In this document: positions 8,746 to 18,581 of the stretch, one piece after another | How positions within the stretch are numbered: position 1 is the stretch's first letter | Layout: each line of letters starts with the position of its first letter | From: Pseudomonadota bacterium | Lineage (GTDB): Bacteria > Pseudomonadota > Alphaproteobacteria > Sphingomonadales > Sphingomonadaceae | DNA: 64,000 nucleotides | Direction of reading: 5' to 3' | Assembly: GCA_029550345.1 (NCBI GenBank) | Contig: JAKPHK010000059.1 | Span: forward strand, 1 to 64,000 | The notes under the pieces: model-generated | The model's database searches: none | Seen by the model: only the letters and a program-made list of their open reading frames with translations | Told to the model about the DNA's origin: nothing | Translations under genes and position numbers: made by a program

Positions 8746-8905
8746 TTGCGCCGACCGCGCCATTGCGTTGACGCCGCTGCGGCAAGCGCCTATCTGGAAC
8801 CCGTCCGGCAGGGCCAGCGCAATAATGCGCGGCGCGATCCGCTTTCTCCAAGCCCTTTGATCGTCCGGCCGAAAACCATATTCAAATCATTGGAATACAA
8901 TCGAA

Positions 8906-10162
<1,257 letters not shown>

Positions 10163-10163
10163 C

Positions 10164-10703
10164 ATGGCGCTTCCCGCCCCACGGCACGCGGTTCTTACCG
10201 GTGCGCCGGGGGCGGGGAAGACCACTCTGCTCGAAGCGGCGGCAGCGGCGGGCTATCCCACGTCACCCGAAGTCGCGCGGCGGATCCTGCAGCAGCCCGG
10301 CGGGATGGAACTGCGCCAGACCGATCCGCTCGGTTTTGCCGAAGCCATGGCCGAGGCCCACATCCGCGAATTTGAACGCAACGCGGATGAGCCTGGCCTG
10401 GTCCTGTTCGATCGCGGTCTGCCGGATGTGGTCGGCTTCCTTGATGTTTCGGGCCTGCCAGTGTCACCTGCGATCGATCAGGTCTGCCGGACCATCCGCT
10501 ATTCAGGCCCGATCCTGCGCGCGCCAGCCTGGGCCGAGATTTACGTCCAGGATCCAGAACGCATCCAGGACTGGCAGCAGGCCGTCGCCAGCGATGATGC
10601 GGTCACCGCTGCGTGGAAGCGCTATGGCTATACCGTGACGGACCTGCCGCTGGCCGGGGTGGAGGAGCGGTTGAGATTCCTGCGGAGATCAATTCAGCTC
10701 TGA
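10164..10703 (+). CDS. Small P-loop ATPase (AAA_28-type)
   Basis: A 179-residue P-loop protein with the Walker A motif GAPGAGKTT (residues 13-21) and a downstream [15 protein letters not shown] segment resembling the DRxxxD region of nucleotide or small-molecule kinases. This fits the AAA_28 group (kinase-like NTPases of mostly unknown substrate). It starts one base after rho and is probably co-transcribed with it. Its 3' end overlaps the convergent NTF2-like gene by 10 bases. The substrate cannot be told from sequence. Confidence 0.8.
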   Translation: MALPAPRHAVLTGAPGAGKTTLLEAAAAAGYPTSPEVARRILQQPGGMELRQTDPLGFAEAMAEAHIREFERNADEPGLVLFDRGLPDVVGFLDVSGLPVSPAIDQVCRTIRYSGPILRAPAWAEIYVQDPERIQDWQQAVASDDAVTAAWKRYGYTVTDLPLAGVEERLRFLRRSIQL

Positions 10704-11092
10704 ACCGCCTGAAGCTGCGCTGCCATCATTTCCCAGAGCTTGTTGACCGCCTTGATCGGGCGCACCATAACCTTGAAATCTATGATCTTTCCATCATCGT
10801 CGAAGGTGATCAGATCGATCCCGTTGATCTTGATGCCATCAATCTCGCTGACGAATTCGAGCAGGGCGTGGTTCCCATCGATCAGTTCGCGGACATAGGC
10901 GAAATGATCGCCGTTGAGGACCTTCGCGGCGGACAGCAGGTACTTGCTGACAATAGCCCTGCCGATCTGCGGCGTGTGGACCACGGGCGAGTGAAATACG
11001 ACATCGTCCGTCAGCATGACGTCCAGCGCTTCGGCGGTTTCATTGCCGATATAGGCGTGCCAGGCCGCGACACCCTTGCTCGCCCCGCTCAT
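10694..11092 (-). CDS. NTF2-like / SnoaL-like domain protein
   Basis: A 132-residue protein with the NTF2-like alpha+beta cone pattern, beginning MSGASKGVAAWHAYIGNETAEAL and containing DVVFHSPVV, GKIIDFKVMVRPIKAV and a central YLLSAAKVL. Such small proteins are either enzymes such as limonene epoxide hydrolase or ketosteroid isomerase relatives, or simple ligand binders; no diagnostic active site is clear. It overlaps the end of the upstream dienelactone hydrolase gene by four bases, so the two are one minus-strand operon. Confidence 0.78.
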   Translation of the reverse strand: MSGASKGVAAWHAYIGNETAEALDVMLTDDVVFHSPVVHTPQIGRAIVSKYLLSAAKVLNGDHFAYVRELIDGNHALLEFVSEIDGIKINGIDLITFDDDGKIIDFKVMVRPIKAVNKLWEMMAAQLQAVQS

Positions 11093-11784
11093 GCCAGATG
11101 CTCCGCCAGGAAGGCCTCGGTCCGGCTATCGGCCAGCTCGGCTTCGGCGTCATGGCGGCGGTCGCCCATTTCGGCGGCAAAGCCGTGGGGCATTCCCGGG
11201 TAGTCATAAAGCGTCACGCGCGGGTGATCGTCCAGCCCGGCGTGCATCGCGGCCTGGGCCTCGGGCGAAACGAACTGATCGGCCCCGGCGATGTGCAGCA
11301 GCAGCGGATTGGCGATGTGGTGCGCTTCATCCAGCATGGTATCGATCATCACGCCATAATAGCCGACGGCGGCGTCGATATCGGTGCGCGCAGCGGCCAT
11401 ATAGGCGATCCTGCCGCCCAGGCAGTATCCCGCACAGCCGACCTTGGCCACGCCTTCGGCGCGGATCCAGCGGATTGTCGATTCGATGTCGTAAACGCCG
11501 TCGGCCGGGTCATAGCGCTGGAAATAGCCGAAGGCTTCGTTCAGCTCAGCCTCGACATCGGGATTGAGTTCGACCCCGGGCGCGAACCGCCAGAAGATAT
11601 CGGGCGCGACCGCCAGATAGCCCTGTTCGGCCCATTTGTCGGCCTTTTGCCGGATCCCTGGATTGACCCCGAAGATTTCCGGAATGACGATCACCGCGCC
11701 TTTTGCCGTGCCGGCAGGGCGGGCGACATAGGCGGGAATGGTGCCGTCATCCTTCAGCGAGGCGATCTGGACTGTTTCTGACAT
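11089..11784 (-). CDS. Dienelactone hydrolase family protein
   Basis: A 231-residue alpha/beta hydrolase. The catalytic triad of the dienelactone hydrolase family is visible: nucleophile C121 in GYCLGG, D169 in IAGADQFV and H200 in PGMPHGF, with E36 in IPEIFGV at the position that holds the cysteine in its resting state. Substrates of close relatives are lactones and esters; no aromatic degradation genes are nearby, so the physiological substrate is open. ATG at 11784 is chosen because GGAGAG lies eight bases upstream; an earlier in-frame start at 11817 would add eleven residues. Confidence 0.88.
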   Translation of the reverse strand: MSETVQIASLKDDGTIPAYVARPAGTAKGAVIVIPEIFGVNPGIRQKADKWAEQGYLAVAPDIFWRFAPGVELNPDVEAELNEAFGYFQRYDPADGVYDIESTIRWIRAEGVAKVGCAGYCLGGRIAYMAAARTDIDAAVGYYGVMIDTMLDEAHHIANPLLLHIAGADQFVSPEAQAAMHAGLDDHPRVTLYDYPGMPHGFAAEMGDRRHDAEAELADSRTEAFLAEHLA

Positions 11785-11899
11785 CGGTGCTCTCTCCAAA
11801 CGGGGTTTGGCGCGCACCCTAAGCCAGCCGTGGACTTTGTGAAGGGGCTATGCCAGCTTGCTGCCGGGACAATTTGCGGGTGGCGCCAAGGAGTATGCG

Positions 11900-12157
11900 A
11901 TGAAAGTCCATGTCGAAATCGATTGCACCCCAGAGGAGGCCCGGACTTTCCTTGGCCTGCCGGACGTCAGCAAGGCCAATTCGGTCTATGTCGATGTGAT
12001 TTCGAAAGCGATGAAGGGCGCCGGATCGATCGATCAGGTCCAGGAATTCGCCAAGAATATGGCACCGATGGGTCAGGTCGGGCTGAAGATGTTCCAGCAG
12101 TTCATGGAAAGCGGCAGCGCCTTTGCCGCCGGTGCGGGCAAGAAAAAGGACGATTGA
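11900..12157 (+). CDS. DUF6489-like small acidic protein
   Basis: An 85-residue protein starting MKVHVEIDCTPEEARTFLGL, with a short strand-helix opening and a helical remainder that includes FAKNMAPMGQVGLKMFQQF and a lysine-rich end. It resembles the small DUF6489 proteins next to mnmE in sphingomonads; the function is unknown. AAGGAG lies seven bases before the ATG at 11900, which settles the start. mnmE begins 13 bases after its stop, so co-transcription is likely. Confidence 0.75.
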   Translation: MKVHVEIDCTPEEARTFLGLPDVSKANSVYVDVISKAMKGAGSIDQVQEFAKNMAPMGQVGLKMFQQFMESGSAFAAGAGKKKDD

Positions 12158-12170
12158 GCCGGGCCCGGTC

Positions 12171-13448
12171 ATGACCGATACGATCTTCGCCCTTTCCAGC
12201 GGTTCCCCTCCGGCGGCGATCGGGGTGGTGCGGATCAGCGGGCCAAAGGCCGGTCTGGCCTTGCAAGAGCTTGCCGGACGCTTGCCAGCCCCCCGCCGGG
12301 CCACTTTGGCACGGCTGCGCGACCGCCAGGGTGCATTGCTCGATGAAGCGCTGGTGCTGTGGTTGCCCGGTCCGGGCACCGAAACCGGCGAAGACGTCGC
12401 CGAATTACAGTGCCATGGTGGGCGGGCAGTGATTGCGGCGGTGGAGACGGCTCTGGCGGCCTTGCCTGGGCTGCGCCGCGCTAAACCGGGCGAATTCACC
12501 CGCCGGGCCTTCGTCAACGGACGGATCGACCTGGCTGAGGCGGAGGGACTGGCCGATCTGCTTGAGGCCGAGACCGAGCTGCAGCGCCTTTCGGCCATGG
12601 CCATGGCCGGGGGCGGGTTCTCACGCGAGGTTGAGCAATGGCGCGGTGAGCTGCTCGGCCTTTCGGCGGCGCTGGAGGCGGTGCTCGACTTTGCCGATGA
12701 GGACGATGTCGCGACGCTTCCGGCTGATTTTACGGTGCGGATCGGGCGGCTTGGTCAGGCCATTCGGCTCTGGCTCGATCGCCCCCGTGCGGAATTGCTC
12801 AAGGAAGGCTTCAGGGTGGTCATTGCCGGCCCGCCTAATGCCGGAAAGAGCACACTTTTCAACACGTTGGTTGAATCCGAAGCGGCAATCGCCACCCCAA
12901 TCGCGGGCACAACCCGCGATGTCCTGACCCGGCCCGTGGCGATTGCGGGGGTTCCGTTCCTGTTCGCCGATACCGCAGGCCTGCACGATGCGGTTGACGA
13001 TGTGGTTGAGGCGATCGGGATCGAGCGCGCCCTTGAAGCGCTCGACCGGGCCGATCTGGTGCTGTGGCTCGGTCCCGAAGGGATGGGGCCGCCGGGCGCC
13101 TGGGAAATCGAAGGGCAGATTGATCGCAGCCATCCGGTCGCGAAGGCGGCTCCGCGCCACCGGATCTCGGCCAGGACCGGCGAGGGGATCGATGCCTTGC
13201 GCGCCGATCTGGTCGAAACCGGGACAAGCGCCCTGCCGCAGCCGGGCGAGGCTGCACTCAACGAACGGCAGCACGAGCTTCTGGGCGAAGCCCGCATCGC
13301 ACTCGATCAGGCGGGCGAACACCATGATCCGCTGCTGGTGGCCGAGGCGATGCGCCAGGCCAGGGTCGCCTTTGACGCGCTGCTGGGGCGCACCGCGACC
13401 GAGGATATGCTCGATAATCTGTTCGGACGCTTCTGCATCGGGAAATAG
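12171..13448 (+). CDS. mnmE: tRNA modification GTPase MnmE
   Basis: Works with MnmG to place the carboxymethylaminomethyl group on U34 of certain tRNAs. The 425-residue protein has the N-terminal formyl-THF-binding domain, a helical domain and an inserted G domain with GPPNAGKST (220-228), the TTRD switch and DTAG (267-270). It ends FCIGK, holding the conserved C-terminal cysteine. Odd: the guanine-specificity motif NKxD is not present; the best aligned segment reads GQID (315-318). ATG at 12171 is the family-typical start (MTDTIFALSSG). A parS palindrome begins directly after the stop. Confidence 0.95.
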   Translation: MTDTIFALSSGSPPAAIGVVRISGPKAGLALQELAGRLPAPRRATLARLRDRQGALLDEALVLWLPGPGTETGEDVAELQCHGGRAVIAAVETALAALPGLRRAKPGEFTRRAFVNGRIDLAEAEGLADLLEAETELQRLSAMAMAGGGFSREVEQWRGELLGLSAALEAVLDFADEDDVATLPADFTVRIGRLGQAIRLWLDRPRAELLKEGFRVVIAGPPNAGKSTLFNTLVESEAAIATPIAGTTRDVLTRPVAIAGVPFLFADTAGLHDAVDDVVEAIGIERALEALDRADLVLWLGPEGMGPPGAWEIEGQIDRSHPVAKAAPRHRISARTGEGIDALRADLVETGTSALPQPGEAALNERQHELLGEARIALDQAGEHHDPLLVAEAMRQARVAFDALLGRTATEDMLDNLFGRFCIGK

Positions 13449-13464
13449 TGTTCCACGTGGAACA
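13449..13464. other. parS: parS centromere site 1
   Basis: TGTTCCACGTGGAACA is a perfect 16-base palindrome matching the ParB-binding consensus TGTTNCACGTGNAACA. It begins at the base after the mnmE stop codon and ends 24 bases before mnmG. ParB loads here as a CTP-dependent clamp and spreads to build the partition complex. The proximity to parAB supports the call. Confidence 0.92.
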
Positions 13465-13488
13465 GTCCTGCGCTAAGCGCGGGTCATC

Positions 13489-15336
13489 ATGCAGCAGTTC
13501 GATGTCATCGTGGTCGGTGGAGGCCATGCCGGGGTAGAGGCCGCGGCGGTTGCGGCGCGGATGGGCGCGCATACCGCATTGGTCAGCTTCGATCTCGATG
13601 TGATCGGCGCAATGAGCTGTAACCCGGCGATCGGTGGGCTCGGCAAGGGCCATCTGGTGCGCGAGGTCGATGCCTTTGACGGGATCATCGCCCGCGCCGC
13701 AGATGCCGGGGCAATCCACTACCGGATGCTCAACCGTTCGAAGGGATCGGCGGTGCAGGGCCCCAGGATTCAGGCCGACCGCAAACGCTTCAAGGCCGAG
13801 GTGCAGCGTCTGCTTGGCGCACAGGGCGATCTGACCCTGTTGGCTGGTGAGGCTGCTGCCCTGCGGATTGAAGGTGGGCGTGTCTGCGGTGTCGAGCTTG
13901 CCGATGGCACGGCCCTGGCCGCACCATGTGTGGTTCTGTGCACCGGAACCTTTCTGGGCGGGGTGCTGTTCCGAGGGGAAGAGCGGATCGTCGGTGGGCG
14001 GATCGGTGAGAATTCAGCCCAGCGCCTTGCAGATCAGTTGCGCGATGCCGCCCTGCCGATGTCCCGGCTCAAGACCGGCACGCCACCACGGCTGGACGGC
14101 CGGACGATCGATTGGGCAAGGCTTGAGGAGCAGCCCAGCGACGCGGACCATTGGACCATGTCACCGCTTGGGGCAGGGCGGGCCTTGCCGCAGGTGTTCT
14201 GCGCGATCACCCGGACCAACCTGCACAGTCACGATGTGATCCGCGCCAACCTGCACCGCTCACCGCTGTTTTCGGGCGCGATTGGCGCGTCCGGCCCGCG
14301 CTATTGCCCTTCGATCGAGGACAAGATCCACCGCTTCGCTGATCGTGACGGGCATCAGGTATTTCTTGAGCCGGAAGGGCTCGATAGCCATCTGGTCTAT
14401 CCCAACGGAATCAGCACCTCGCTCCCGGCCGATGTCCAGCTGGCGATGCTGCGGACCATGGATGGGCTGGAGCGGGTCGAGATGGTGGTGCCCGGCTATG
14501 CGGTCGAATACGATCACATCGATCCGCGCGCACTGCGTCCCAGCCTTGAGCTGCGCGATCTGCCCGGGCTTTATTGCGCCGGGCAGATCAATGGGACGAC
14601 TGGCTATGAGGAGGCCGCTGCGCAAGGGCTAGTGGCCGGGATGCACGCTGCCGCCGCAGTGCTGGGGCGCGATGGTCCGGCGATTGATCGGGCCAACAGC
14701 TATATGGCGGTGATGATCGACGATCTGACCCTCCACGGCGTCAGTGAACCCTACCGGATGCTCACCGCAAGGGCCGAATACCGGCTGCGGTTGCGCGCCA
14801 ACAATGCGGCAACCCGATTGACGCCGTTGGGTCTGGCTCTGGGCTGCATCGGGGCTGAGCGGGCCGAGTGGTACGCCCGGCGCGAGGAGCAGCGCAAACG
14901 GCTCGATCAGGAGCTTGAACTGGTGGTGACGGGGAACGAGATGGCCGGTGCCGGGCTTCCGGTCCGCGCAGATGTCGGACGCCTGGCGCTGCGCGAATGG
15001 CTGCGCTTTGGCGGGGTTGGGCTGGAGGAGCTGCGGCCCTGGCTTTCCGCCGAGGCGCTCTCTGATCCTGAGCTTTGCGCCGAAGTGGCAGAGGATGCGG
15101 CCTATGCCCCCTATCTGGCGCGCCAGGACGCCGAGCTGCGCGATCTGCGCGCGGGAGAGGCGCTGCCGCTGGGGGATGACTTCCCCTATGAGGCGATTCC
15201 GGGTCTTTCACGTGAAATGGTCGAGCGGCTCAGCCGCGCCCGTCCGGCAACCTTGTCTGCAGCAGGGCGGGTGCCAGGGATTACCCCTGCCGCGCTTGCA
15301 GCCCTGCTGGTCCACGCCCGGCGGCGCGCGGCATGA
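13489..15336 (+). CDS. mnmG: tRNA uridine-5-carboxymethylaminomethyl modification enzyme MnmG
   Basis: FAD-dependent partner of MnmE in wobble-uridine modification. The 615-residue protein has the N-terminal dinucleotide-binding motif [10 protein letters not shown] (10-19), [15 protein letters not shown], the signature [11 protein letters not shown] and the C-terminal helical tRNA/MnmE-binding domain. Length matches the family. rsmG overlaps its end by four bases, forming mnmE-mnmG-rsmG-parA-parB as in most alphaproteobacteria. A weak parS-like site is embedded near its 3' end. Confidence 0.97.
   Translation: MQQFDVIVVGGGHAGVEAAAVAARMGAHTALVSFDLDVIGAMSCNPAIGGLGKGHLVREVDAFDGIIARAADAGAIHYRMLNRSKGSAVQGPRIQADRKRFKAEVQRLLGAQGDLTLLAGEAAALRIEGGRVCGVELADGTALAAPCVVLCTGTFLGGVLFRGEERIVGGRIGENSAQRLADQLRDAALPMSRLKTGTPPRLDGRTIDWARLEEQPSDADHWTMSPLGAGRALPQVFCAITRTNLHSHDVIRANLHRSPLFSGAIGASGPRYCPSIEDKIHRFADRDGHQVFLEPEGLDSHLVYPNGISTSLPADVQLAMLRTMDGLERVEMVVPGYAVEYDHIDPRALRPSLELRDLPGLYCAGQINGTTGYEEAAAQGLVAGMHAAAAVLGRDGPAIDRANSYMAVMIDDLTLHGVSEPYRMLTARAEYRLRLRANNAATRLTPLGLALGCIGAERAEWYARREEQRKRLDQELELVVTGNEMAGAGLPVRADVGRLALREWLRFGGVGLEELRPWLSAEALSDPELCAEVAEDAAYAPYLARQDAELRDLRAGEALPLGDDFPYEAIPGLSREMVERLSRARPATLSAAGRVPGITPAALAALLVHARRRAA
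15204..15219. other. Degenerate parS-like site inside mnmG
   Basis: TCTTTCACGTGAAATG matches 13 of 16 positions of TGTTTCACGTGAAACA. The 12-base core from 15206 to 15217 is a perfect palindrome (TTTCACGTGAAA), but the outer bases are off on both sides. It may bind ParB weakly. It could also be chance, though it lies among three strong sites within 2.5 kb. Confidence 0.5.
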
Positions 15337-15977
15337 TACTTCGCGACGAATTGGCCGCACGGGCCTGGTTCAAGTCCCTGCCGGAATGGAACGACGATGT
15401 CGGTTTGATGCTGGATGGGCTAACCGCATTGCTGGTGGTGGAGAATGACGTCCAAAACCTTGTTTCGGGCGCCAGTCTCGAATCAGTCTGGGTAAGGCAC
15501 TATGCCGATTCGGCCCAGCTTCTCACCCATGTTCCACGTGAAACAGGCTCATCGTGGCTCGATCTGGGGACTGGAGCCGGCTTTCCAGGCCTCATCATCG
15601 CGATGCTGCGACCGGACTGTGAAGTGGTCATGGTCGAATCGCGCGCCCGGAGAATCGAATGGCTCCGCCGGGTCTGCGATATTTTCAGCCTCTCCAACGC
15701 CGTGGTGGCTGGTGAGCGCGTCGAAGCCTTGGAGACCCGGCAATTCCGCGCCATTTCGGCACGAGCATTCGCTCCGTTGCCAAGATTGCTGGATCTATCC
15801 GCAAGATTCTCCACAAGCGATACTGTCTGGCTGTTGCCCAAGGGGCGGTCGGCCCGGCAGGAATTGCAGGAGCTCAAAGGCTGGAATCACCTGTTTCACG
15901 TGGAACAATCGCTGACCGACGCGGATTCCGGCGTTATCGTAGGCACCTTGAAGGGCAGAAAGGGCAAGAAAGCGTGA
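15333..15977 (+). CDS. rsmG: 16S rRNA (guanine-527-N7)-methyltransferase RsmG
   Basis: SAM-dependent methylation of G527 in 16S rRNA; loss gives low-level streptomycin resistance in other bacteria. The 214-residue protein has the motif [15 protein letters not shown] (SAM-binding loop) and the following [16 protein letters not shown]. Its start overlaps the mnmG stop and its end overlaps parA by four bases. Two parS sites lie inside the coding sequence, so its codons are constrained by ParB binding as well as by protein function. Confidence 0.95.
   Translation: MILRDELAARAWFKSLPEWNDDVGLMLDGLTALLVVENDVQNLVSGASLESVWVRHYADSAQLLTHVPRETGSSWLDLGTGAGFPGLIIAMLRPDCEVVMVESRARRIEWLRRVCDIFSLSNAVVAGERVEALETRQFRAISARAFAPLPRLLDLSARFSTSDTVWLLPKGRSARQELQELKGWNHLFHVEQSLTDADSGVIVGTLKGRKGKKA
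15530..15545. other. parS: parS centromere site 2 (inside rsmG)
   Basis: TGTTCCACGTGAAACA matches the ParB consensus at all conserved positions; the two half-sites differ by one base, so the palindrome is imperfect only at one pair. It lies in the first third of rsmG. Confidence 0.88.
15892..15907. other. parS: parS centromere site 3 (inside rsmG)
   Basis: TGTTTCACGTGGAACA, again a full match to the ParB consensus with one mismatched half-site pair. It lies near the 3' end of rsmG, about 70 bases before the parA start, so it could also let ParB influence parAB transcription. Confidence 0.88.
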
Positions 15978-16750
15978 TTCGCGTTGCGATCGCCAATCAG
16001 AAGGGCGGGGTGGGCAAGACCACCACGGCCATCAACATTGCCACGGCCATGGCCGCAACCGGCTGGCGGGTGCTGCTGATCGATCTCGATCCGCAGGGCA
16101 ATGCCTCAACCGGGATCGGCCTGGCCGCGGCCGATCGTGAGCATTCATCCTACGACCTATTGGTCGATCAGATGCCGCTTTCCGCCTGCGTTTCGCCGAC
16201 GCGGATTCCCGGGCTCGATATCGTACCGGCAACGGTTGACCTGTCCGGCGCAGAGGTTGAGCTGGTCGCTGTCGAAAACCGCACCGATCGGCTGCGTGAG
16301 GCACTGGCGGGGGAAAGCGCCTATGACATCGCCTTCATCGATTGCCCGCCCTCGCTGGGCCTGCTGACGTTAAATGCCTTGTGTGCCGCAGACACCTTGT
16401 TGGTGCCATTGCAGTGCGAGTTCTTTGCACTCGAAGGGTTGTCGCAGTTGCTCCAGACGGTCGAGCGGGTGCAGCAGCGGTTCAATCCCGAACTCGGGAT
16501 TATTGGCGTGGCGCTGACCATGTTTGATCGCCGCAACCGGCTGACCGATCAGGTGTCTGACGATGTCCGGCAATGCCTCGGCGATCTGGTGTTCGAATCG
16601 GTGATTCCGCGCAATGTCCGCCTGTCCGAAGCGCCTAGCCACGGGCTTCCGGCGCTGGTCTATGATCACAATTGCACCGGCAGTCGCGCCTATATGGCGC
16701 TGGCCCGCGAATTGATCACCCGTCTGCCGGAAAAGAGGAAAGCCGCATGA
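15974..16750 (+). CDS. parA: Chromosome partitioning ATPase ParA
   Basis: Deviant-Walker ATPase that forms DNA-bound gradients and moves the ParB-parS complex during segregation. The 258-residue protein opens [21 protein letters not shown] with the deviant Walker A at residues 10-17, then LLIDLDPQGNAS and FIDCPPSLGLL. The short N terminus without a DNA-binding extension marks the chromosomal (type Ib-like) class. It overlaps rsmG and parB by four bases each. Confidence 0.96.
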   Translation: MIRVAIANQKGGVGKTTTAINIATAMAATGWRVLLIDLDPQGNASTGIGLAAADREHSSYDLLVDQMPLSACVSPTRIPGLDIVPATVDLSGAEVELVAVENRTDRLREALAGESAYDIAFIDCPPSLGLLTLNALCAADTLLVPLQCEFFALEGLSQLLQTVERVQQRFNPELGIIGVALTMFDRRNRLTDQVSDDVRQCLGDLVFESVIPRNVRLSEAPSHGLPALVYDHNCTGSRAYMALARELITRLPEKRKAA

Positions 16751-17694
16751 GCGACGATTCAACGACCCGCACCGCTTCGGCCAAGCGTCCCGCGCTGGGG
16801 CGCGGGCTTGGCGCCCTGCTGGGCGAAACCCGGCGCGAAGAACCCCTGGTAACCCCGGCTCAACCGCGCCCGGCGGCAGGAACCGCAACGCCAACCGCGG
16901 GTCTGGCGATGCTGGCGATCGCCGATATCGTGCCGCATCCCGGTCAGCCGCGTCGTCATTTTGCCGAGGAAGCCCTGACGGAGCTGGCCGCGTCGATTGC
17001 CGCGCGCGGCGTGATCCAGCCGGTGATCGTTACGCCGTATGGAGCGGGACGCTGGCGTCTGGTCGCGGGGGAACGTCGCTGGCGCGCCGCCCAGCGCGCC
17101 CAACTCCATGAAATACCAGCCTTAATTCGCGATCTGAGCGAGCGGGAAGTGACCGCTCTGGCGCTGATTGAGAACCTTCAGCGCGAGGACCTCAATCCGA
17201 TCGAAGAGGCCCGGGCCTATCACCGGCTTGCCGAGGACGAAGGCCTGACCCAGGCCGAAATCGCCAAGATGGTTGACAAGAGCCGCAGCCATGTCGCCAA
17301 TTTCCAGCGCTTGCTGGCCCTGCCGCCGCTGGTGATCGAGCTGGTTGAGGAAGGGCGCCTGTCGATGGGCCATGCCCGGGCGCTGATCGGGGCCGACAAC
17401 GCCCTGGCTCTGGCCGAGCAGGCAATTGCCCGGCAGCTTTCGGTCCGCGATGTTGAGCGTCTGGTCCGCAAGGGCACCGGCACGAGTTCGCCGCCGCGCA
17501 AGGCGCGCGCCGAGCGCGAGTCCGCAGATGCTGCCGATATTGCCGCGGTACAGAGCCATCTGGAGGAGTTTCTCGGTTTGCCGGTCAGGATCAACACCGA
17601 TGCCGATCCGCGCTCGGGGGCGGTAACCATCCGTTACCGCACGCTCGACCAGCTTGACCTGATCTGCCAGCGGCTGACCGGCGGCGGGATCTAG
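16747..17694 (+). CDS. parB: Chromosome partitioning protein ParB
   Basis: CTP-binding sliding clamp that recognises parS. The 315-residue protein has an N-terminal ParA-stimulating segment (KRPALGRGLGALLGE), the ParB/Srx CTP-binding domain with GERRWRAAQ, and the helix-turn-helix LTQAEIAKMVDKSRSHVANF, followed by the C-terminal dimerisation domain. ATG at 16747 overlaps the parA stop and gives the family-typical start (MSDDSTTRT). It is the last gene of the operon. Confidence 0.96.
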   Translation: MSDDSTTRTASAKRPALGRGLGALLGETRREEPLVTPAQPRPAAGTATPTAGLAMLAIADIVPHPGQPRRHFAEEALTELAASIAARGVIQPVIVTPYGAGRWRLVAGERRWRAAQRAQLHEIPALIRDLSEREVTALALIENLQREDLNPIEEARAYHRLAEDEGLTQAEIAKMVDKSRSHVANFQRLLALPPLVIELVEEGRLSMGHARALIGADNALALAEQAIARQLSVRDVERLVRKGTGTSSPPRKARAERESADAADIAAVQSHLEEFLGLPVRINTDADPRSGAVTIRYRTLDQLDLICQRLTGGGI

Positions 17695-17884
17695 AATCCA
17701 GGTTTTACGGGTTTTTGCAGAGGCAAGGTCTTAACAAACCGGCCTTCGTCATTAACCAAACCTGCAAGTAAACGTTGAACATAGTGGTCCTACTTAAGGC
17801 GCTGCGAATGGGGGGTTTTGCCGGCCATTCGGGCAGCAGCCGATTGTGCGCTGCCGGCACAAGAATTGAAGGGACCAGACTCAA

Positions 17885-18388
17885 ATGCGCAATTCGCTTC
17901 GTCTCGCTATGGTTGGCGCTGTTGCCGCCGCTTCGTTTGCCACTTCGGCTCAGGCCGCGACCACCGCGACCGGCACCGCCACGGCCGAAGTGCTCAGCTC
18001 GCTGACCGTCACCGCCACCGCCGACCTGAACTTTGGCCAGATCGCCGCGAACACCGGCGGCACCGTGACCGTCAATGCCGATTCGACCGTCGCTTCCTCG
18101 GGCGCGCTGATCTCGACCGGCACTCGCGCTCCGGCTGCTTTCGACGTTGTTGGTTCGCCCGACGCGATGGTCATCGTCACCCTGCCGACCGCCGCGGTCA
18201 ACCTGACCCGCGTTTCCGGCACCGAAACGATGTCGCTGGGCGGTTTCAACACCGATCCGAACGGCGCGTTCCAGCTCGATTCGTCGGGTAATGGCGCCTT
18301 CACCGTTGGCGGCACGCTGACCGTGGGCAGCGGCCAGGTTCCGGGCACCTACACCGGCACCTTCTCGGTCTCGGTCGAATATCAATAA
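17885..18388 (+). CDS. DUF4402 secreted protein, probable pilin-like subunit
   Basis: A 167-residue protein with a clear signal peptide (MRNSLRLAMVGAVAAASFAT, cleaved after AQA near residue 24), followed by the DUF4402 pattern: TATAEVLSSLTVTATADLNFGQI, a central strand-rich region and the end GTYTGTFSVSVEYQ. The alternating-strand, spore-coat-U/DUF4402 style resembles fimbrial subunits that complete a donor strand. The two genes behind it encode a PapD-like chaperone and an usher-like protein, which supports a surface-fibre role. It is very rich in Ala, Thr and Ser. A strong hairpin terminator follows its stop, allowing higher subunit than assembly-gene expression. Confidence 0.85.
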   Translation: MRNSLRLAMVGAVAAASFATSAQAATTATGTATAEVLSSLTVTATADLNFGQIAANTGGTVTVNADSTVASSGALISTGTRAPAAFDVVGSPDAMVIVTLPTAAVNLTRVSGTETMSLGGFNTDPNGAFQLDSSGNGAFTVGGTLTVGSGQVPGTYTGTFSVSVEYQ

Positions 18389-18416
18389 GCTGATCCGCCC
18401 CTGAAATGGGGTTGGA

Positions 18417-18455
18417 AAAAGGGTCGTATCCGCAAGCCGCGGATGCGGCCCTTTT
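18417..18455 (+). terminator. Intrinsic terminator behind the DUF4402 gene
   Basis: A 17-base stem (AAAAGGGTCGTATCCGC pairing with 18439-18455, with two G-U wobbles) closes a 5-base loop and ends in TTTT. It lies 28 bases after the DUF4402 stop and 126 bases before the chaperone gene, so it separates subunit from assembly genes. Confidence 0.85.
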
Positions 18456-18491
18456 CATGTGCGCGCCAAGCCGATCCGGGCGCCTTCAGGG

Positions 18492-18507
18492 TTAGCGCAA
18501 AGTTAAC
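18492..18507 (+). promoter_or_regulatory. CtrA-like box upstream of the chaperone gene
   Basis: TTAGCGCAAAGTTAAC has the form TTAG-N7-TTAAC, one mismatch from the CtrA consensus TTAA-N7-TTAAC. It lies 74 bases before the chaperone ATG and after the terminator of the DUF4402 gene. CtrA controls surface structures in many alphaproteobacteria. No protein-binding evidence is available, so this is a motif-level call. Confidence 0.45.
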
Positions 18508-18581
18508 CTTGTTTTCCTATGCCCAGGGGGAATTCCCGAAGGCCGCGTCAAGCCTTTGGAAAACCAGACCCAGGGGTTTCG

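Noticed and set aside
17695..17884. Paired TTAA sequences (17734-17757) upstream of the DUF4402 gene as a CtrA site
   Set aside because: The spacing between the TTAA halves is about 17 bases instead of seven.
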